A stretch of 64,000 bases of DNA from Numida meleagris (GCF_002078875.1 NC_034424.1:7002329-7066328), one strand, 5' to 3'. Positions 1 to 20,713 are shown, counted from the stretch's first letter. Translations and numbers: made by a program. Notes: generated from the letters alone by a model not told the origin.

Positions 1-60
1 GGTGAGAACCTTGAGCCCTGCCCGCCGGCGGGAGCTGAGCGCGGAGTGGGAAGTGCCGGG
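1..60. other. Possible edge of a neighbouring CpG island
   Basis: The first 60 bases are GC-rich with many CpG dinucleotides and start with a donor-like GGTGAG, after which the sequence turns AT-rich with long T runs. In other vertebrates the gene upstream of WDR5 is BRD3, with the divergent transcript BRD3OS, so this could be the flank of that promoter. No exon or protein sequence of those genes is visible, so this is only an inference from position. Confidence 0.2.
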
Positions 61-2100
61 CTTCGCTCGTGGGTTGTTGTTTTTTTTTTTTTTTTGCCTT
101 TTTTTTTTTTGGAGCGTGGTTTGCATTGGGTAACGCGCGCTCGCTTTTATTACGCAACGACAAATACGAGCTGCGGTAAAAATAGAACGCGGGCAGAGCA
201 AGCGGGAGTAGTAAGTCACCCAAACAAACGACAAGAATCGAGGCTGGGGAAGACCTCCAAGATCACCCAGTCCGCCCACCACCGGTATTTCCCCCGCCAA
301 ACCGTGTCCCTTAATGCAACATCTAAACAGTGCTTGAACACAAAGAAAAACAAGAGAACCCCAAACCTGATGCAGCATGGTGGTTAGTGCATTCCACAAT
401 AGTGTTTTGTTGATCATAATCTAACACATGCAATAAAAATAACGCTAATTTCACAAACACGCACCATAGGAGCATCAAACAAATGCTGCTAAAAACACAA
501 ACACATCAAAGTCAAAGACCAACAGGCTTTACCCCAAAGCAAACCAATGCAATCAGGAAAAGAATTTAAAGAAGATACCATTGTAACCCAAAATAGGATT
601 CAATTGCTGCAGCACAGAAAGAAAAAAGTAAAACTGGTGGAAAATAAATGAATCCAGGGGAGGCATCTGAGTGCCAACATCAAACAAGAACTGGCTATGG
701 GATTTCTCTGTGGACACATATTCCAGCAGAGGCTGCCACACAGCCAGCCATGCGGTGACACCAATTAATAAACCAGTTTATTGTAACCAGCCGGTGGAGG
801 CCCTTTCACTGGAAGACCTCATTTCCAGAAGATCAGCTTTCAAAAAAAAAAAAAGCAGTCAACAGCACTGGGGCTTCTCAGACGGTTTGATAGAATCTGA
901 AGATTGATTTTTGCACAGGCAAGAGGACAGATGCTTCGGAAAATTCTGCTCAGCCAGACGCGTGGTTGCCTCAGGATGAAATCAAAGCTGTGCATGTGCC
1001 TTAACCAAACCCAAAAAGGGCCTTTTTTTTTTTGCACTTAACTGTAAAGCTGGTGCAAATTCAGGAAGTATAGAGGTGTCAGCCTCACCTCTCTTGGACA
1101 TAACTACTCTTTAAGATAGCGTTGGCAAGTTGCAGCTACATGAACAGCCAAACTCCACACCAGGGATGTGCACTGCCATGGGGATGTGCAAGTTGGCCTT
1201 TCTGAGCTGCTCATCACGTACCTGAAAGCTGCTTTAGTGTCCCCTGCACCCACAGCACATGGCCTCGGAGCATGCAAACAGTAAGAAAGAAATGCTTCCT
1301 GCAACTTCTTCCGGCAAACAGCCATCCCCTGCAAGCTGGCTTTCACCAAAGCTGCCCTGTGCCTGGTTGCCACACGTTCCATGCTGCCAGACTGAGCGAA
1401 GGAATCCATTTGAAACCCTTTGAACTCTGCCCGAAATCACCTTGGATGCCTTAGAGCAGGGATGTAGGGAAGAAGCAGATTTTGAACACGGGGCAGTTTT
1501 TGTCATTATCCTCTTATCTTGCCATTTTCCAGGCAAAACCTAAAAGAATACATATATCTCAAAGCATTCCTGAAAAATATCAGGTCAGCTCTTCTGAGTA
1601 AGTTGTCCTGCTCCAATACATGCCCATATGAATTTGTGACTGCCATAACACGCAGAGGTACCAAGCCACGAGCACCACCAAAGAGCTCCTAAAAGAAAAC
1701 TGCTGCTGCTCAAGGCATGGGGGTGCAGAAAATCTGGCTGACTAAAGCCTCACAAGGGATAGGGCAAGGAGCAACCAGCTGGGTATTCATCATGAACACC
1801 TAGGAAAGCATACAGATTACACTTTAAAGAGATTTTCAGTTGAAACAAAATCTGAACATCAGAGTTATATATGGTTATGTCTAAATTTGAGAGAACCTCC
1901 TGCCATAAGCGTGTCAGCTGAAATTTAAGACTGGTAGAAGTATGAGCAATCAAACGGGGGCATACAACAAAAAGCATTCGGCAACCTCCACAACATGCAG
2001 GGAATACAACAGGAGGGCTGCTCTGCTCCCAAGGAAACAAAATTGCTTTTAAAAGGCCCTTGGTGAAACCAGGCCAAGTATCCACAGGCAGGCCAATACT
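61..2100. other. Intergenic, no gene recognised
   Basis: AT-rich non-coding DNA with T and A runs (about 80-110, 841-852, 1022-1032). All reading frames are short and overlap on both strands without splice-consistent joining. Nothing recognisable is seen. Confidence 0.6.
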
Positions 2101-2169
2101 CACATACAGAAAGAGGTGAACTCACCCAGCTGGTGAAGGGGCTCTCTGGCTGTGCAGCACTCCTCCCCA

Positions 2170-2361
2170 GGAAGCAGCCCAGCTCCAAGAGATGCTCCAC
2201 CTTCAGTGGCCAGCCTTTATATGAACCCAGAGGAGCTCCACCCTGGATTCACCCCTTCTGGTCATGTGGGGAACACAGGTACAAACAATTTGCCTGTGCT
2301 CCCTGGGCAACCACACCCCTTCACCAGGTGCTCCATCACCAGTTCAAGCCCAGACCTAACA
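2170..2361 (-). repeat. TATA-bearing dispersed repeat, copy A (LTR-like)
   Basis: Read on the minus strand, this begins TGTTAGG, contains GTGATGGAGCACCTGGTG, then a segment ending AGAAGGGGTG, a TATA box (CATATAAAGG, complement of 2214-2223) and GGTGGAGCATCTC just downstream. The same ordered blocks recur in diverged form at 57128-57340 on the + strand, which shows a repeat family carrying a promoter. A solo LTR or the 5' part of another retroelement are both possible. I cannot name the family and the ends are uncertain. Confidence 0.5.
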
Positions 2362-2399
2362 GTTCCTCTACAAGGGCCAAGGAAAAAAAGAGTGAGCAC

Positions 2400-4140
2400 T
2401 AGCAACAGGAGCAACTAGGGGGGCCCTGCACAAGCAAAAGCCACTGACAAAATGGTTTTTTTCCTCAAAACGTTGACAAATTAATGCTTGGCAATGGAGA
2501 GCATCATAAAACAGCAACCCAAGAACAGCTGCTAAATATGTCATATGCTCCTTTAACTCACATGGGGGGGTTACAAGATAATTTCATTCCAAATTGGTAC
2601 GTTCGTTATGTATAAAGCTGAGCTAACAAACCAATTCATGTCCCTGAGACTTCACAGTTATCAGCTTTCAAGCTGGAACATACAAGTCACTCACACACCT
2701 ACCTGTAGGTCTGCAAACTGAAGCCCCAGTGCAATGAAATTAGAATAATTCAGACACCAATACAAGCCAAAAGTAGGAGTGTGCAGACTGAGGAAGAGAT
2801 AGCTGTAATCATTAAATCTGTTTCTGAACAGGCTTTGCTATACTAGGCTTATATTCAGGACCTAACAACCTGTCCGTTCTGTAATACCTTACTTTCAAAT
2901 TTTATCATAATATGTAAGGCTACACCACTGGCTTTTCACCACTGCTGCCTCCTCCCTAAGCTCAAAGGAGCATCCTAAATGCACTCAAAGCCTTTTGATT
3001 AACCTCTGTGGTCTTTTAAGATGCACCTCCAGTCACCCAATTAGTGCCTTGTTAACGAACACCTGCAGTGTATTTATTCCTTGATATTACACTGCTTTTA
3101 ACCCTTAATGCGAAGAGGTAGGCACATCCTTCTAGGCAGCTTTGTGCATAGGGTTTGGCAAAAAAAAAGCTTATTTATGCAAGAATAGAGCAATTTTCAG
3201 GGCTTGTCAACACTGACGCTTTTTGTTTCTCTGCTCCCTCCATCACAGGTAGGACTTGAGTCAATTGAAAGCAAGGGTGGACAGAAACAGAAAAGAGAGA
3301 CACTTATCTCTGTGGGACTGTTGAGTTTTATGGGAACTGACCACGCTCAGTATCTCATTAATTGCACCTACCAGTATTTAATAGTCAGGGACTGCTGAGA
3401 GCACTAACCTGGAGCACTGATTTTCCTGACATTTGCTGTAGGCACTAACCGTAAGCTTCTGATTCTTTAGCTCACCATTCAGTGCCTGTTTCAGCACCAA
3501 AATTGTAGTTTCCTATAGCAAGGGAGCTCTTAGTATTTGTACCTGGAAACTACAAAAGGATTACAAGTGGAGAAAGTTGCTGAAGTGGTTTGAATGCCTT
3601 ATCAGCAGTGTATTCTGTCCTCCATTTTTGGACACATCCTTAGGCACGTTGTACATCTGCGTGCATGTGAAAGTCTGATGTGAGCTCCATGTGCCTCAAG
3701 GCTGGAAAATCTGGCCACGCTGACCGTTTTGTCAGCCATCAGCCACCAAGGGCTCCAAGAGACTTCATCTATCAGCAGACTTGAGGCAAATCCCATTACC
3801 AGGAGCTGCTATTGCCAGAGTAGTTGTTGTTATACATTACAAAATGTGAGATTATTCTATTACAGTCATGTTTGGGATAAAGAAACAATAGTGTTCAAAT
3901 AGAGTATTGCATAAGAGTGTGTATTAAGTGACTGCAATTGAATGAAACTCCAGTTGTCCCAGTGGAAGGCAGAAGGGTGTTGAACATAAGGGATAAATGC
4001 TCTCATTGCAAAAGAGTCATCTTCACTCAGGATTTTCTTTAACGTAGTGGCAGAATTTCCTTGATTGAGTAAGCATTATTCAGTAAGGTAAGGATGACAG
4101 GTCTAGGGTAGAGGTTTGAAACAATAATTACTGTTTGTTC
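2400..4140. other. Intergenic, nothing recognised
   Basis: AT-rich sequence with no open frame of gene-like quality, no RNA gene and no clear repeat that I can identify. Confidence 0.5.
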
Positions 4141-4147
4141 TTCCTAG

Positions 4148-4330
4148 TACCTTTCATCTGCGGAATTCACAACAATGCAATAATCCTCCTAACAGCTTTT
4201 GTAGGTAAGGAAATATTATGAGCTCTGCTTTTCAGCTGATGAAGCTGAGAGAGAATATGATGATGCAGAAAGTAATGGGCAGAACTAGAACTTGGACTCA
4301 GCTCTTCTGACTCATTTTTTGTAGTTCTGA
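4148..4330 (+). repeat. Ancient MIR/L2-like repeat fragment (probable)
   Basis: The order of short blocks resembles the widespread tetrapod MIR/L2 core and 3' region: a start like AATTCACAACAAT, then GTAGGTAAGGAAATATTATGA, CAGCTGATGAAGCTGAGAGAG, a diverged middle, GCAGAACTAGAACTTGGACT and CTCTTCTGACTC. The 89-codon minus-strand frame over it (4167-4436) is a by-product. It is old and diverged, so the family assignment is tentative. Confidence 0.4.
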
Positions 4331-4899
4331 GAGCTTGGTCATAGAAAGAAAGGTGATGAAGAGTCCACCAAGTATTCTGTCTGATCTTGGTGTCTTTTAT
4401 CAGGATGTAGCAAGAGGCATTACTTGGAGGAGCCATGATATTTTTATATGTATGGAAAGAAGCAGAGCAACTGTGGAAGAAAAGAAGGGGACGTGACCAA
4501 AGGAATTTGGGAAGTGAAGAGAAACTGCTCAGCCAATGTGGCTAAGTAGCTTTGGCCACAGTAAATGAATTTATTTGGAAATTAGCTGCATCTAAATGGT
4601 TTTGTCACGTGTTCAGTGTGATGTAGAAACCTAGCACCTGCTGTTAACACAGTGGTTTGCACAGGTAAGCAAGCTTATGAATAGTGTGTGCTACTGAGTT
4701 GGCAGTTTAAACTAACAGATACCAGAACACCCTAGATTTCAGCTGGCTGAAGCCCTAATGTACTTCTGTGTATTTTCTTCCCTTTCATTCTTCCCTCTAC
4801 AGACTGAAAAAATGGTAAAGAGAAGCTCTAACCCAACAGTAGCACTTTCAAACATCTTCATTTCTAAATGACAACAAATAATAAAGATACTTACATTTT

Positions 4900-5075
4900 G
4901 CTAAAACTAGGCATATACTAAAATAGGGATATGAGCTAGTTGTATCAAAACCTCCAGTCATTGTAGTTGCAACCATTTCCACCAGCTGAGAACAAAGTTC
5001 CTGATTCACAGAAGTGCTGAGAACCTGCTGCTCCAGTTGAAGAGGCTGAGAGAGGCAGGCTGTCATCACGTCTGG
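4900..5075 (-). pseudogene. Coding-like minus-strand segment, unidentified
   Basis: A minus-strand frame of 73 codons with an ordinary protein composition (includes LEQQVLSTSVNQELCSQLV) runs into a donor-like AAAATGTAAGTA at about 4890-4900. I do not recognise a family, and no acceptor or continuation could be joined. It may be chance, an exon of an unknown minus-strand transcript, or part of the same relic as the segment at 5760-6235. Confidence 0.15.
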
Positions 5076-5759
5076 CAGTCAGACCATGTGTGATTCAGTT
5101 TGGGGCCCTCAAATCTGCAGCCTTCGCGTATTAACTTGGCTGTGACTTGCACTGGGGGAAATCTGCATTGGACGATACACTATAGCACATTGCTGGACTC
5201 TAATCTTGCACAAAGTCCTAGCTTCTCTCACAGAACACTGACTGCTTTTTCACAGGTCTTTCCTAACATGGTGCTCTATACATGCAGTGTTCAATAATCT
5301 TACTTTAAAATAAGTTCTTCAGCATTCATTGGGCCTCTGTGCCCAGGCTAAGTGTTTGTGCACATCCCACTCAGGGCAGAAAGAATTGAATCCTAGCTGC
5401 TTTCTGCTGTGGTGAGTATCCCTAGTTTTAAATGAACAGTGATGCAAGTAAGGTTCATATTGTAGTGGAGGAGCCAGAAATACCAGCTTGGTAAAGGTTG
5501 TGTTTGGGTTTAAATCTCAGAAGAAGCATATGAATGTGATGTATCTTTGATTTTAGCATATTAGCAATGGCACAGGAACAGCTATATGTCAGGGATCAGC
5601 TGCTCTTTAAAAGTTGAAAAGCAGCAGCAGATCTCTCACAAGCTCTTACTCTGTTTCTTGAACAACGCGTAACACAGTATGCCTGTTCTGTGCTCCATTT
5701 GCTGAGTGGCTCAAGCAAATAAAAAGTCCTAAAAAAAAGTTGCTAATTGTGCCAAAACA

Positions 5760-6235
5760 TAAACGTGGGCTTACATAGCTTGTCAGCTTAGTGCCTTATT
5801 ACTCACCATTGCAAAAGTTAGCATGTGCTTGTTTGCAGTAGCCAGGTCTAAAGAGCAGATCCAACATGTGCTGAAGTTAGTAGGAGCTTTTCCACAAACA
5901 TTAATGTCCTTTGGATCAGATTTGCAGGGTTGTATCAATACTTGTCTCAGTGAAACCTGTGACAGAATTGTATACGTTAGTCATAGCAGGATCCATGGCC
6001 TCGGATCTGTTCCTGACATTCTTAAAGGCATCCAAAGGGCTCACATCAGCACTGAAAGCAGTCACTTCCCTATCATCTGAGCCACTCATGGACTTTTCTT
6101 TCCCTTTCAACATTGTGGGAAGCTTTTCTTCCCCCCCAGAAGCCTCACAGACAGGTGTCTTTTCCAGTGTACTTGGCAGCTCATCAAGTTCACGCTATTT
6201 GGAACCAAATGGAGTGAAAGACTTTGTGAGAGAGA
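5760..6235 (-). pseudogene. Coding-like minus-strand relic with frame breaks, unidentified
   Basis: Reading 6190 down to 5916 gives about 90 uninterrupted codons of non-repetitive protein-like sequence, including DVSPLDAFKNVRNRSEAMD and SVTGFTETSIDTT. A stop follows, but the next frame continues with about 45 further protein-like codons to a donor-like ATGGTGAGT near 5811. Upstream of 6190 the frame is closed by stops. The pattern of long protein-like frame plus one-base shift suggests a decayed gene or processed pseudogene. I could not match it to a known family, and chance open frames remain possible. Confidence 0.25.
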
Positions 6236-6359
6236 AGCCTGCCAAGGCCCACTCTTTCACAGAGAGGGAATTTGGACAGAGATCACATCCTGCTGATCCC
6301 AGCTGTGGCTGCATGGCCTGCGGAGCAAGAAGGACCCTCACAGATGACTCATAACCCGC

Positions 6360-7470
6360 AAGTTAAATTTCATCCAAAGACAATGGGCTGTCCGTGCAGA
6401 TCCCCTGGTGCTCACATTATGTAGTCCCAATGAAATGTCTTTGTTTGCTGAGCTGCCTTTTTTTTTTTTTTTCTGTCAAAAACCCAGTCTAGCACATGAT
6501 TAAGTACTTTGCCAAACGGGACTCATAAAACTGTAAAAACTTTACATTTGTTAAAGAAAAATCCAGGACGCTCAGAGGCTAAGAGGTTGCTTAGGATTAC
6601 AATTACCATTTGTATTTGAAACTATAATTTTCAGTTCCAGAAAGGTATTATTCAGTATAGAAAAGGATTAATATTTATACGAAATATCAGGCAAAAAAGC
6701 TTCCACAGTGAGAAGAGGCATGATACAGAAATACACACTCGTCTCCTATGTGAAAGAAACAAAACCACCCTACCCCTGTCACAAGAAAGCTGCATAAATA
6801 CATAGCATTACCCTGCTGATCTGTGCTATTTTTTTATTTTAAGAATGAAGACAATACGCCAAGTCCATCTGGAAGAATCGGCGACAGGAATTTAACTGGA
6901 TTTATTTCCTAATAGCGTAGTGCAGACGGAGCATCTCCTAAAGTTCTGTGCCCGTGTTTTCCTTGTGTTTGCAGGGTTTCCTTGTGTTAATGCTCCAGAC
7001 TTCAGCTGCGGGTTTCCAGGCCGGAGGAGAAGGGCCTTGGCTTCGCTGCACCACAGCTTTTTTCAGCTTTTTCCTTTCTCAGCTGCCACCACCAGAATTT
7101 TTGGAGCCCGCAGGTCTTCCTGTGTTACAGGGCCAGCGCATGACACGTGTCTCTTCGTTTTCTTCCCTCTAACTGAAGGCAGTTGGGTTGTGGTTCAGAA
7201 AAACCCACTGCTCTCCAGAAAAGCGCTGAAACACGCTGAGCTTGGAGGATAACGTCTGAAAGTAAGCTAAATGCTTTCCTACGGCAGGGCACGGCCCCAT
7301 GCCTACCCTCATTCCGTATTATGGCATTACGCTGCCCACCTATCAGCCTGCTGCACTATTTGCCTTACAGATTACCTCAGTCCTCACAACTTTTATATGT
7401 GCGCTAAGTGTGAACTTTCAGTGCCTCCATCCCCTCCTTCCCCAGGGCAGCCAGGCTGTGGGCTCCCACC
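6360..7470. other. Intergenic, 5' flank of WDR5
   Basis: AT-rich sequence with a T14 run near 6458, grading into GC-richer DNA after 6940. Short overlapping frames only. No gene or recognisable repeat seen. Confidence 0.5.
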
Positions 7471-7474
7471 CACC

Positions 7475-7530
7475 TGAGGAAGGAAGGGGGGAAGGAAGGA
7501 GAGAGGGAGGGAGGGAGGGAGGGAGGCAGG
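7475..7530 (+). repeat. Purine (GGAA/GGGA)n microsatellite before the WDR5 CpG island
   Basis: A nearly uninterrupted purine tract made of GGAAGGAAGG and GAGGGAGGGAGGGAGGG blocks. Such tracts can form triplex or quadruplex DNA. It lies about 200 bases before the likely WDR5 start region. Confidence 0.9.
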
Positions 7531-7544
7531 CAGCCCAGGGCCCA

Positions 7545-8150
7545 CCTAGAGCCCCTCGGTGCCAACCGCCCCGCGCTCTCCCCTCCTAAGGCGGGAAGGA
7601 GGCCGAGGAGGGCGGCGCTTGGCCTGTTAAGGCGCCTGGCCCTTTAAGGCACGGCCAGCCCGCGCGCGGCTGCTGCTTTTTGGCCCTCGGGCCGTGCCGT
7701 AGCGCTCCCGGGAGAGAGCGGCATTGTGCAGCCTTTGGCCCAGAACGCGCATGCGCCGTGCCACATTCCCCGCCTGGCGGCTCCGGAGCTGCCGCCGCCG
7801 CCGCCGCGTCCCCGCTCCGCCCCTCCCGCGGCAGCGCACCCCGCCTCGCCGCGGAGGAGGAGGAGGCGGCGGCGTCGGGTGCCCGCCCCTTCCCCTTCCC
7901 CCCGGTAAGTCACCGCGGGGCGCGGCCCGGCTCCTCGCCGCCGAGCGCGCCCGGCCGGGCTCCTTCAGCGCCGGCCTCGCGCGGGGCGCCGCCTCTCCTC
8001 CCTCCCCCACCGCCCTCAGTCCCGCGCTGTGGTGGGAGGTGGGCGCGCGCCGGCCCTGCCCTGCCGCGCCCTGCCCTGCTCCTGCTGCACGCCCCGCGCG
8101 GGGACCCCGGGCCGGAGCGCGGTGCGGGAGCGCGTGCAGGCGGGCGTGCA
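7545..8150 (+). promoter_or_regulatory. WDR5: WDR5 CpG-island promoter with perfect NRF1 site
   Basis: Very GC- and CpG-rich DNA spanning the start of WDR5. It has no TATA box at a convincing distance. A perfect NRF1 palindrome, GCGCATGCGC, lies at 7747-7756, and GC boxes (CCGCCCC-type) occur on both sides. The donor GTAAGT at 7905 ends the first exon, so transcription probably starts within about 7680-7800 at dispersed sites, as expected for a housekeeping chromatin gene. The large open frames here on both strands are an effect of the GC content. Confidence 0.85.
7760..7904 (+). other. WDR5: WDR5 exon 1, non-coding (5' UTR)
   Basis: The 3' end is set by a strong donor (G|GTAAGT at 7905-7910) at the end of a CpG-island exon with GCC and GGA triplet runs. 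The 5' end is approximate. It joins the acceptor at 9463-9464. No ATG lies between the NRF1 site and the donor, nor in the UTR part of exon 2, so no upstream reading frame competes with the real start. Confidence 0.7.
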
Positions 8151-9574
8151 TGCGTGTGTGTGAGTGCGTGCAGCCCTGCGGGTGTGTGCATGGGAGTGCG
8201 CGTGGCCGCGCGTGGCTCTGTGCGCGCCTGTATGTGCGTGTGCCCGTGTGCTTGCACACGTGTGGCTGTGCGTTCTTGCAGGCTGCTTCTGCAGCCCCCG
8301 GGAAGTTTCCTGCTGAGTTTACCCGGGTTTCCCGCTGAGTGCGTTCCTTGGGTGTGGTGTGAGAAAGGGGGATTTGCAGCAGGGCCCTTCGCAGCTGGTG
8401 CTGGTGGCTGGGGACGTGCTGGTCGCACTGCCTGCATGCTGCCCATGCCGCCTGCTGCAAGCCCTCGTGCTGCACAGCAGGGTGCTGCTGGGGAGCTGAT
8501 GCTCAGGTTTGTATGAAGAGGTGCTCCCTGGAACAGAGCTGGGTGCTTGCTCCAGTTCCCAAATGAGTTCAGACTGAAAAGAATCTGATCTGCATCAGAG
8601 AGCTGAAATCACTGTTGCTAGCAGTGAGAAATGAGTCTGTGCTGTGCAGCATACTTGTGAAGCAGACAGGCAACTGGTGGCACTTAGCTCTGTGCCCTCC
8701 CATTCCCTCCTGAGGGCACGATGCTCAAAACACTAGCAGTGGCTTGAGAAGTGAATGCTATTCCTCCCAGATTTGCTGCTACAAGCAAAATGAATGGTGC
8801 TTGGGATGGGATATTGCAAATGGACGGTAAAGACAAATCCTTACAGCGTGAGTTGGAGGTTATTCTGTTACGCTGCTGAAATGGAGCTGAACTGCAGTGA
8901 GATTGTTCCCTCTGCGGCATCAGGCCTGATTGCAGGGTACAGCACAGCACTTCTCAGGTTTTGCTACAGAAAGCAAATCTGGTGAGGTTAGCACAGGGCT
9001 GCTGTCAGGCAGGGATGTGGTGCTCAGAGCGTTTAGGGGCAGAATATGAGACTGAAGTACTTGAATTAGGAGATGGAAAAAAAACCTGGTGGAGTTTTAA
9101 GCTTTGGAAATGCCTTTTATACCAAGCATTGCATTTGCTGTGTTGTAGAAGTATTTCTCAGGTGTTTTGGGGAATATGATATGAACCTTCCCACTGCACC
9201 GAAGAGCTGCTCTGCTTTATTTCTAATGGTTGGCCCAGAACAGAGTGAAAAATGCTGTCTGGGAAGCGATGAAAGTCCTGTATTTGGGTTCTTGAACTTG
9301 CACACTAATAGACCTGAAGGCATAAAATAGCATGTTGCTGAACAGATGTAGAACATGTTTCTTTGTCGTGTTTTCTGCAGATCTGCAGTTAGGCTGATCT
9401 TGTTCTTCTAGCTGCTGCTGATCTTTCTTTGACAGCTAACGTGAATGTTTTGTTTTTCTTTCAGGGTTTTGTTTCCAGCGTGGTTCTGCTCCTCGTGGCA
9501 AGGGCTGCCTTGTGAAGCAGCACATTCATCCTCCCCTTCGAGCACCATAAGTCTCATTTGCCAGCTTCAGAACC

Positions 9575-19298
<9,724 letters not shown>

Positions 19299-19380
19299 AC
19301 GTTCCAGCATCACTTCAGAGACTGTCGGGGAAAAAATGTTTTTAAAAAAAAAAAAAAAATTAAAAAAACCACACGAGAAT

Positions 19381-19386
19381 AATAAA
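19381..19386 (+). terminator. WDR5: Poly(A) signal AATAAA, proximal (WDR5)
   Basis: AATAAA 83 bases after the stop. It would give a very short 3' UTR, and GT-rich sequence (GTGGTTTCTGTTAGTC) follows at about 19423. Confidence 0.5.
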
Positions 19387-19877
19387 TCCAGTTTGGCAGG
19401 AAACCTGAAGAATATTTGATAAAGTGGTTTCTGTTAGTCTTGGCCCAAAGAAAACGTCTTAGCTCTTTGCTAGAACCGGGCAGCAGCGTGGTGGGGGGGA
19501 AAAAAAAAAAAAAAAGATGCAGTGTCTCCTTTTCTTGCCTGATCTTTTGGCAGACAGACGGATCGTTGTGACAGCGTTACGAGTGTCAGCCTTGGGTCGG
19601 ACACCCCAAAGATACTGTGCTTTCTGGTGGCATTACTTCTGGGCACTGCTGCTGCTTAAGGAGGAGCTGCCAGCCTGCTTTGTAACAGTAAGTTAAGTGA
19701 TGAGCCTAGAGATGCGTGGATTATTATTTTTTTTTTTTCTTAATGTCTGATTTTTTTTTTAATTTTTTTTCAGAATGTAGGTTCTAGTCTCTTGGAAGTT
19801 TCTGTATTGTTTTAAATAGGAGTACTGCATCTTTAAGGGTGCTTCATTTTAAACACTCAGCTCAAACTTTGTGACCA

Positions 19878-19883
19878 AATAAA
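19878..19883 (+). terminator. WDR5: Poly(A) signal AATAAA, middle (WDR5)
   Basis: AATAAA in CCAAATAAAACC. GT-containing sequence follows at about 19930. A variant ATTAAA also occurs at 20032-20037. Confidence 0.5.
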
Positions 19884-20289
19884 ACCGTGCAGTTCCAGAT
19901 TTCCCCCTTCCTGCCCCTGACTTGACTCCTGTGGTGAAATCTCCTCTTACCTTCTGTATAGTTGCTTACCTCTTGTTACGTGTGTTTAATAGATGCTGTT
20001 CTAGAGCCAAGTTACATTTCTTCTGTTAACCATTAAAATGAGTTCTGCTTGTAGATGTTCTCGGCATATTTTATTTTTTCCTTCTTCTGGAGAAAAGGAA
20101 GCGCACAGAACACTGTAAAGTTATTTCAATGTAAAAAGGAAACAACCCAGACTTTTGTATTTTGAAAATCCATCGTATGAAACTGTATTGCTGATGGCAT
20201 GACTGTATCTGTTTCAGCGCTGGTCTTTCTTTCCTCTTTTTGTCATACCCACGTAGTATTTCCACATCCGAACTACTGCCCTATGTCAT

Positions 20290-20295
20290 AATAAA
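20290..20295 (+). terminator. WDR5: Poly(A) signal AATAAA, distal (WDR5)
   Basis: AATAAA followed about 30 bases later by GTGTGTGTGG, a good downstream element. It lies just before the CR1 fragment and about 290 bases before the 3' end of the convergent U6atac gene, so it is the likely end of the full-length WDR5 mRNA. Confidence 0.7.
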
Positions 20296-20346
20296 AAGGT
20301 GGGATTTTCTGTGTACTAGGGTGCAGTGTGTGTGGCATAGATGCAC

Positions 20347-20547
20347 AGAGTCATAGGATGGCTTGGGTGGGAGGGGATCTCAAGGAGCATCAAGCTCCAA
20401 GCCCCTGCTGCAGGCAGCGCTGCCCACCTCCACGTGTAACACTAGACCAGCCTGGCCTCCAACACCTCCAGGGCCAGGCATCCACAACCTCTGTGTTCCA
20501 GCACCTTGCCCCCCTCTTGGTGGAGAACTTCCCCCCCGGTAGCTAAC
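20347..20547 (-). mobile_element. CR1 LINE 3'-end fragment, minus orientation
   Basis: Matches the avian CR1 3' region in reverse: GAGTCATAGGATGGCTTGGG, CATCAAGCTCCAAGCCCCTG, GGCCTCCAACACCTCCAGGG, CATCCACAACCTCTGTG and TTCCAGCACCTTGCCCCCCT in order. 5'-truncated and diverged. It fills the gap between the ends of WDR5 and U6atac. Confidence 0.9.
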
Positions 20548-20586
20548 AATGTTCCCCAGAACGTGGGGTAAAAAAAAAAGCAGTGG

Positions 20587-20713
20587 AAAAACAACGGTTA
20601 GATGCCACGAAGTAGGTGGCAATGCCTCAACCGTATGCGTGTTGTATAGGCCACAAGGGCCTCTTCCATCCTTATCAAGGGGAGTGCTAACCTTCTCTCC
20701 TTTCATACAACAC
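20587..20713 (-). ncRNA. RNU6ATAC: U6atac snRNA (minor spliceosome)
   Basis: U6atac is the catalytic snRNA of the U12-dependent spliceosome. It pairs with U4atac, then replaces U11 at the 5' splice site and pairs with U12. The minus strand from 20713 begins GTGTTGTATGAAAGGAGAG and follows the human RNA almost base for base as I know it, with AAGGTTAGCACTCCCC, TTGATAAGGATGGAAGAGGC, CAACACGCATACGG and the 3' hairpin GCCACCTACTTCGTGGC (complement of 20604-20620). The main differences are a few bases in the internal loop after GGCCCTTG and near the 3' end. It ends in five T (20587-20591), a Pol III terminator. The length of about 127 bases fits the family (about 125). The gene is convergent with WDR5, the same arrangement as human RNU6ATAC beside WDR5. 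The intact TATA box and PSE make it a true gene, not a pseudogene. Confidence 0.97.

Larger units (their letters stand above)
19299..20312 (+). other. WDR5: WDR5 3' UTR
   Basis: Non-coding sequence after the stop, with A-rich runs (19343-19359, 19500-19515) and T-rich runs around 19725-19770. It carries four candidate poly(A) signals. The most distal at 20290, with a GT-rich stretch at about 20324-20334, is the probable main end; the exact cleavage site is inferred. Confidence 0.75.

Noticed and set aside
1..7470. BRD3 or BRD3OS exons
   Set aside because: Expected neighbours by synteny, but no bromodomain or other recognisable sequence of them appears in any frame.
7627..8516. Long open frames on both strands (282, 278, 204 and 178 codons)
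   Set aside because: All lie in the WDR5 CpG island, overlap one another in several frames and are Arg/Pro/Ala-rich with no domain. Stops are rare there because of the GC content; the region is promoter, exon 1 and the start of intron 1.
20380..20706. 108-codon minus-strand frame
   Set aside because: It runs through the CR1 fragment and the U6atac RNA gene, so it cannot be a protein.
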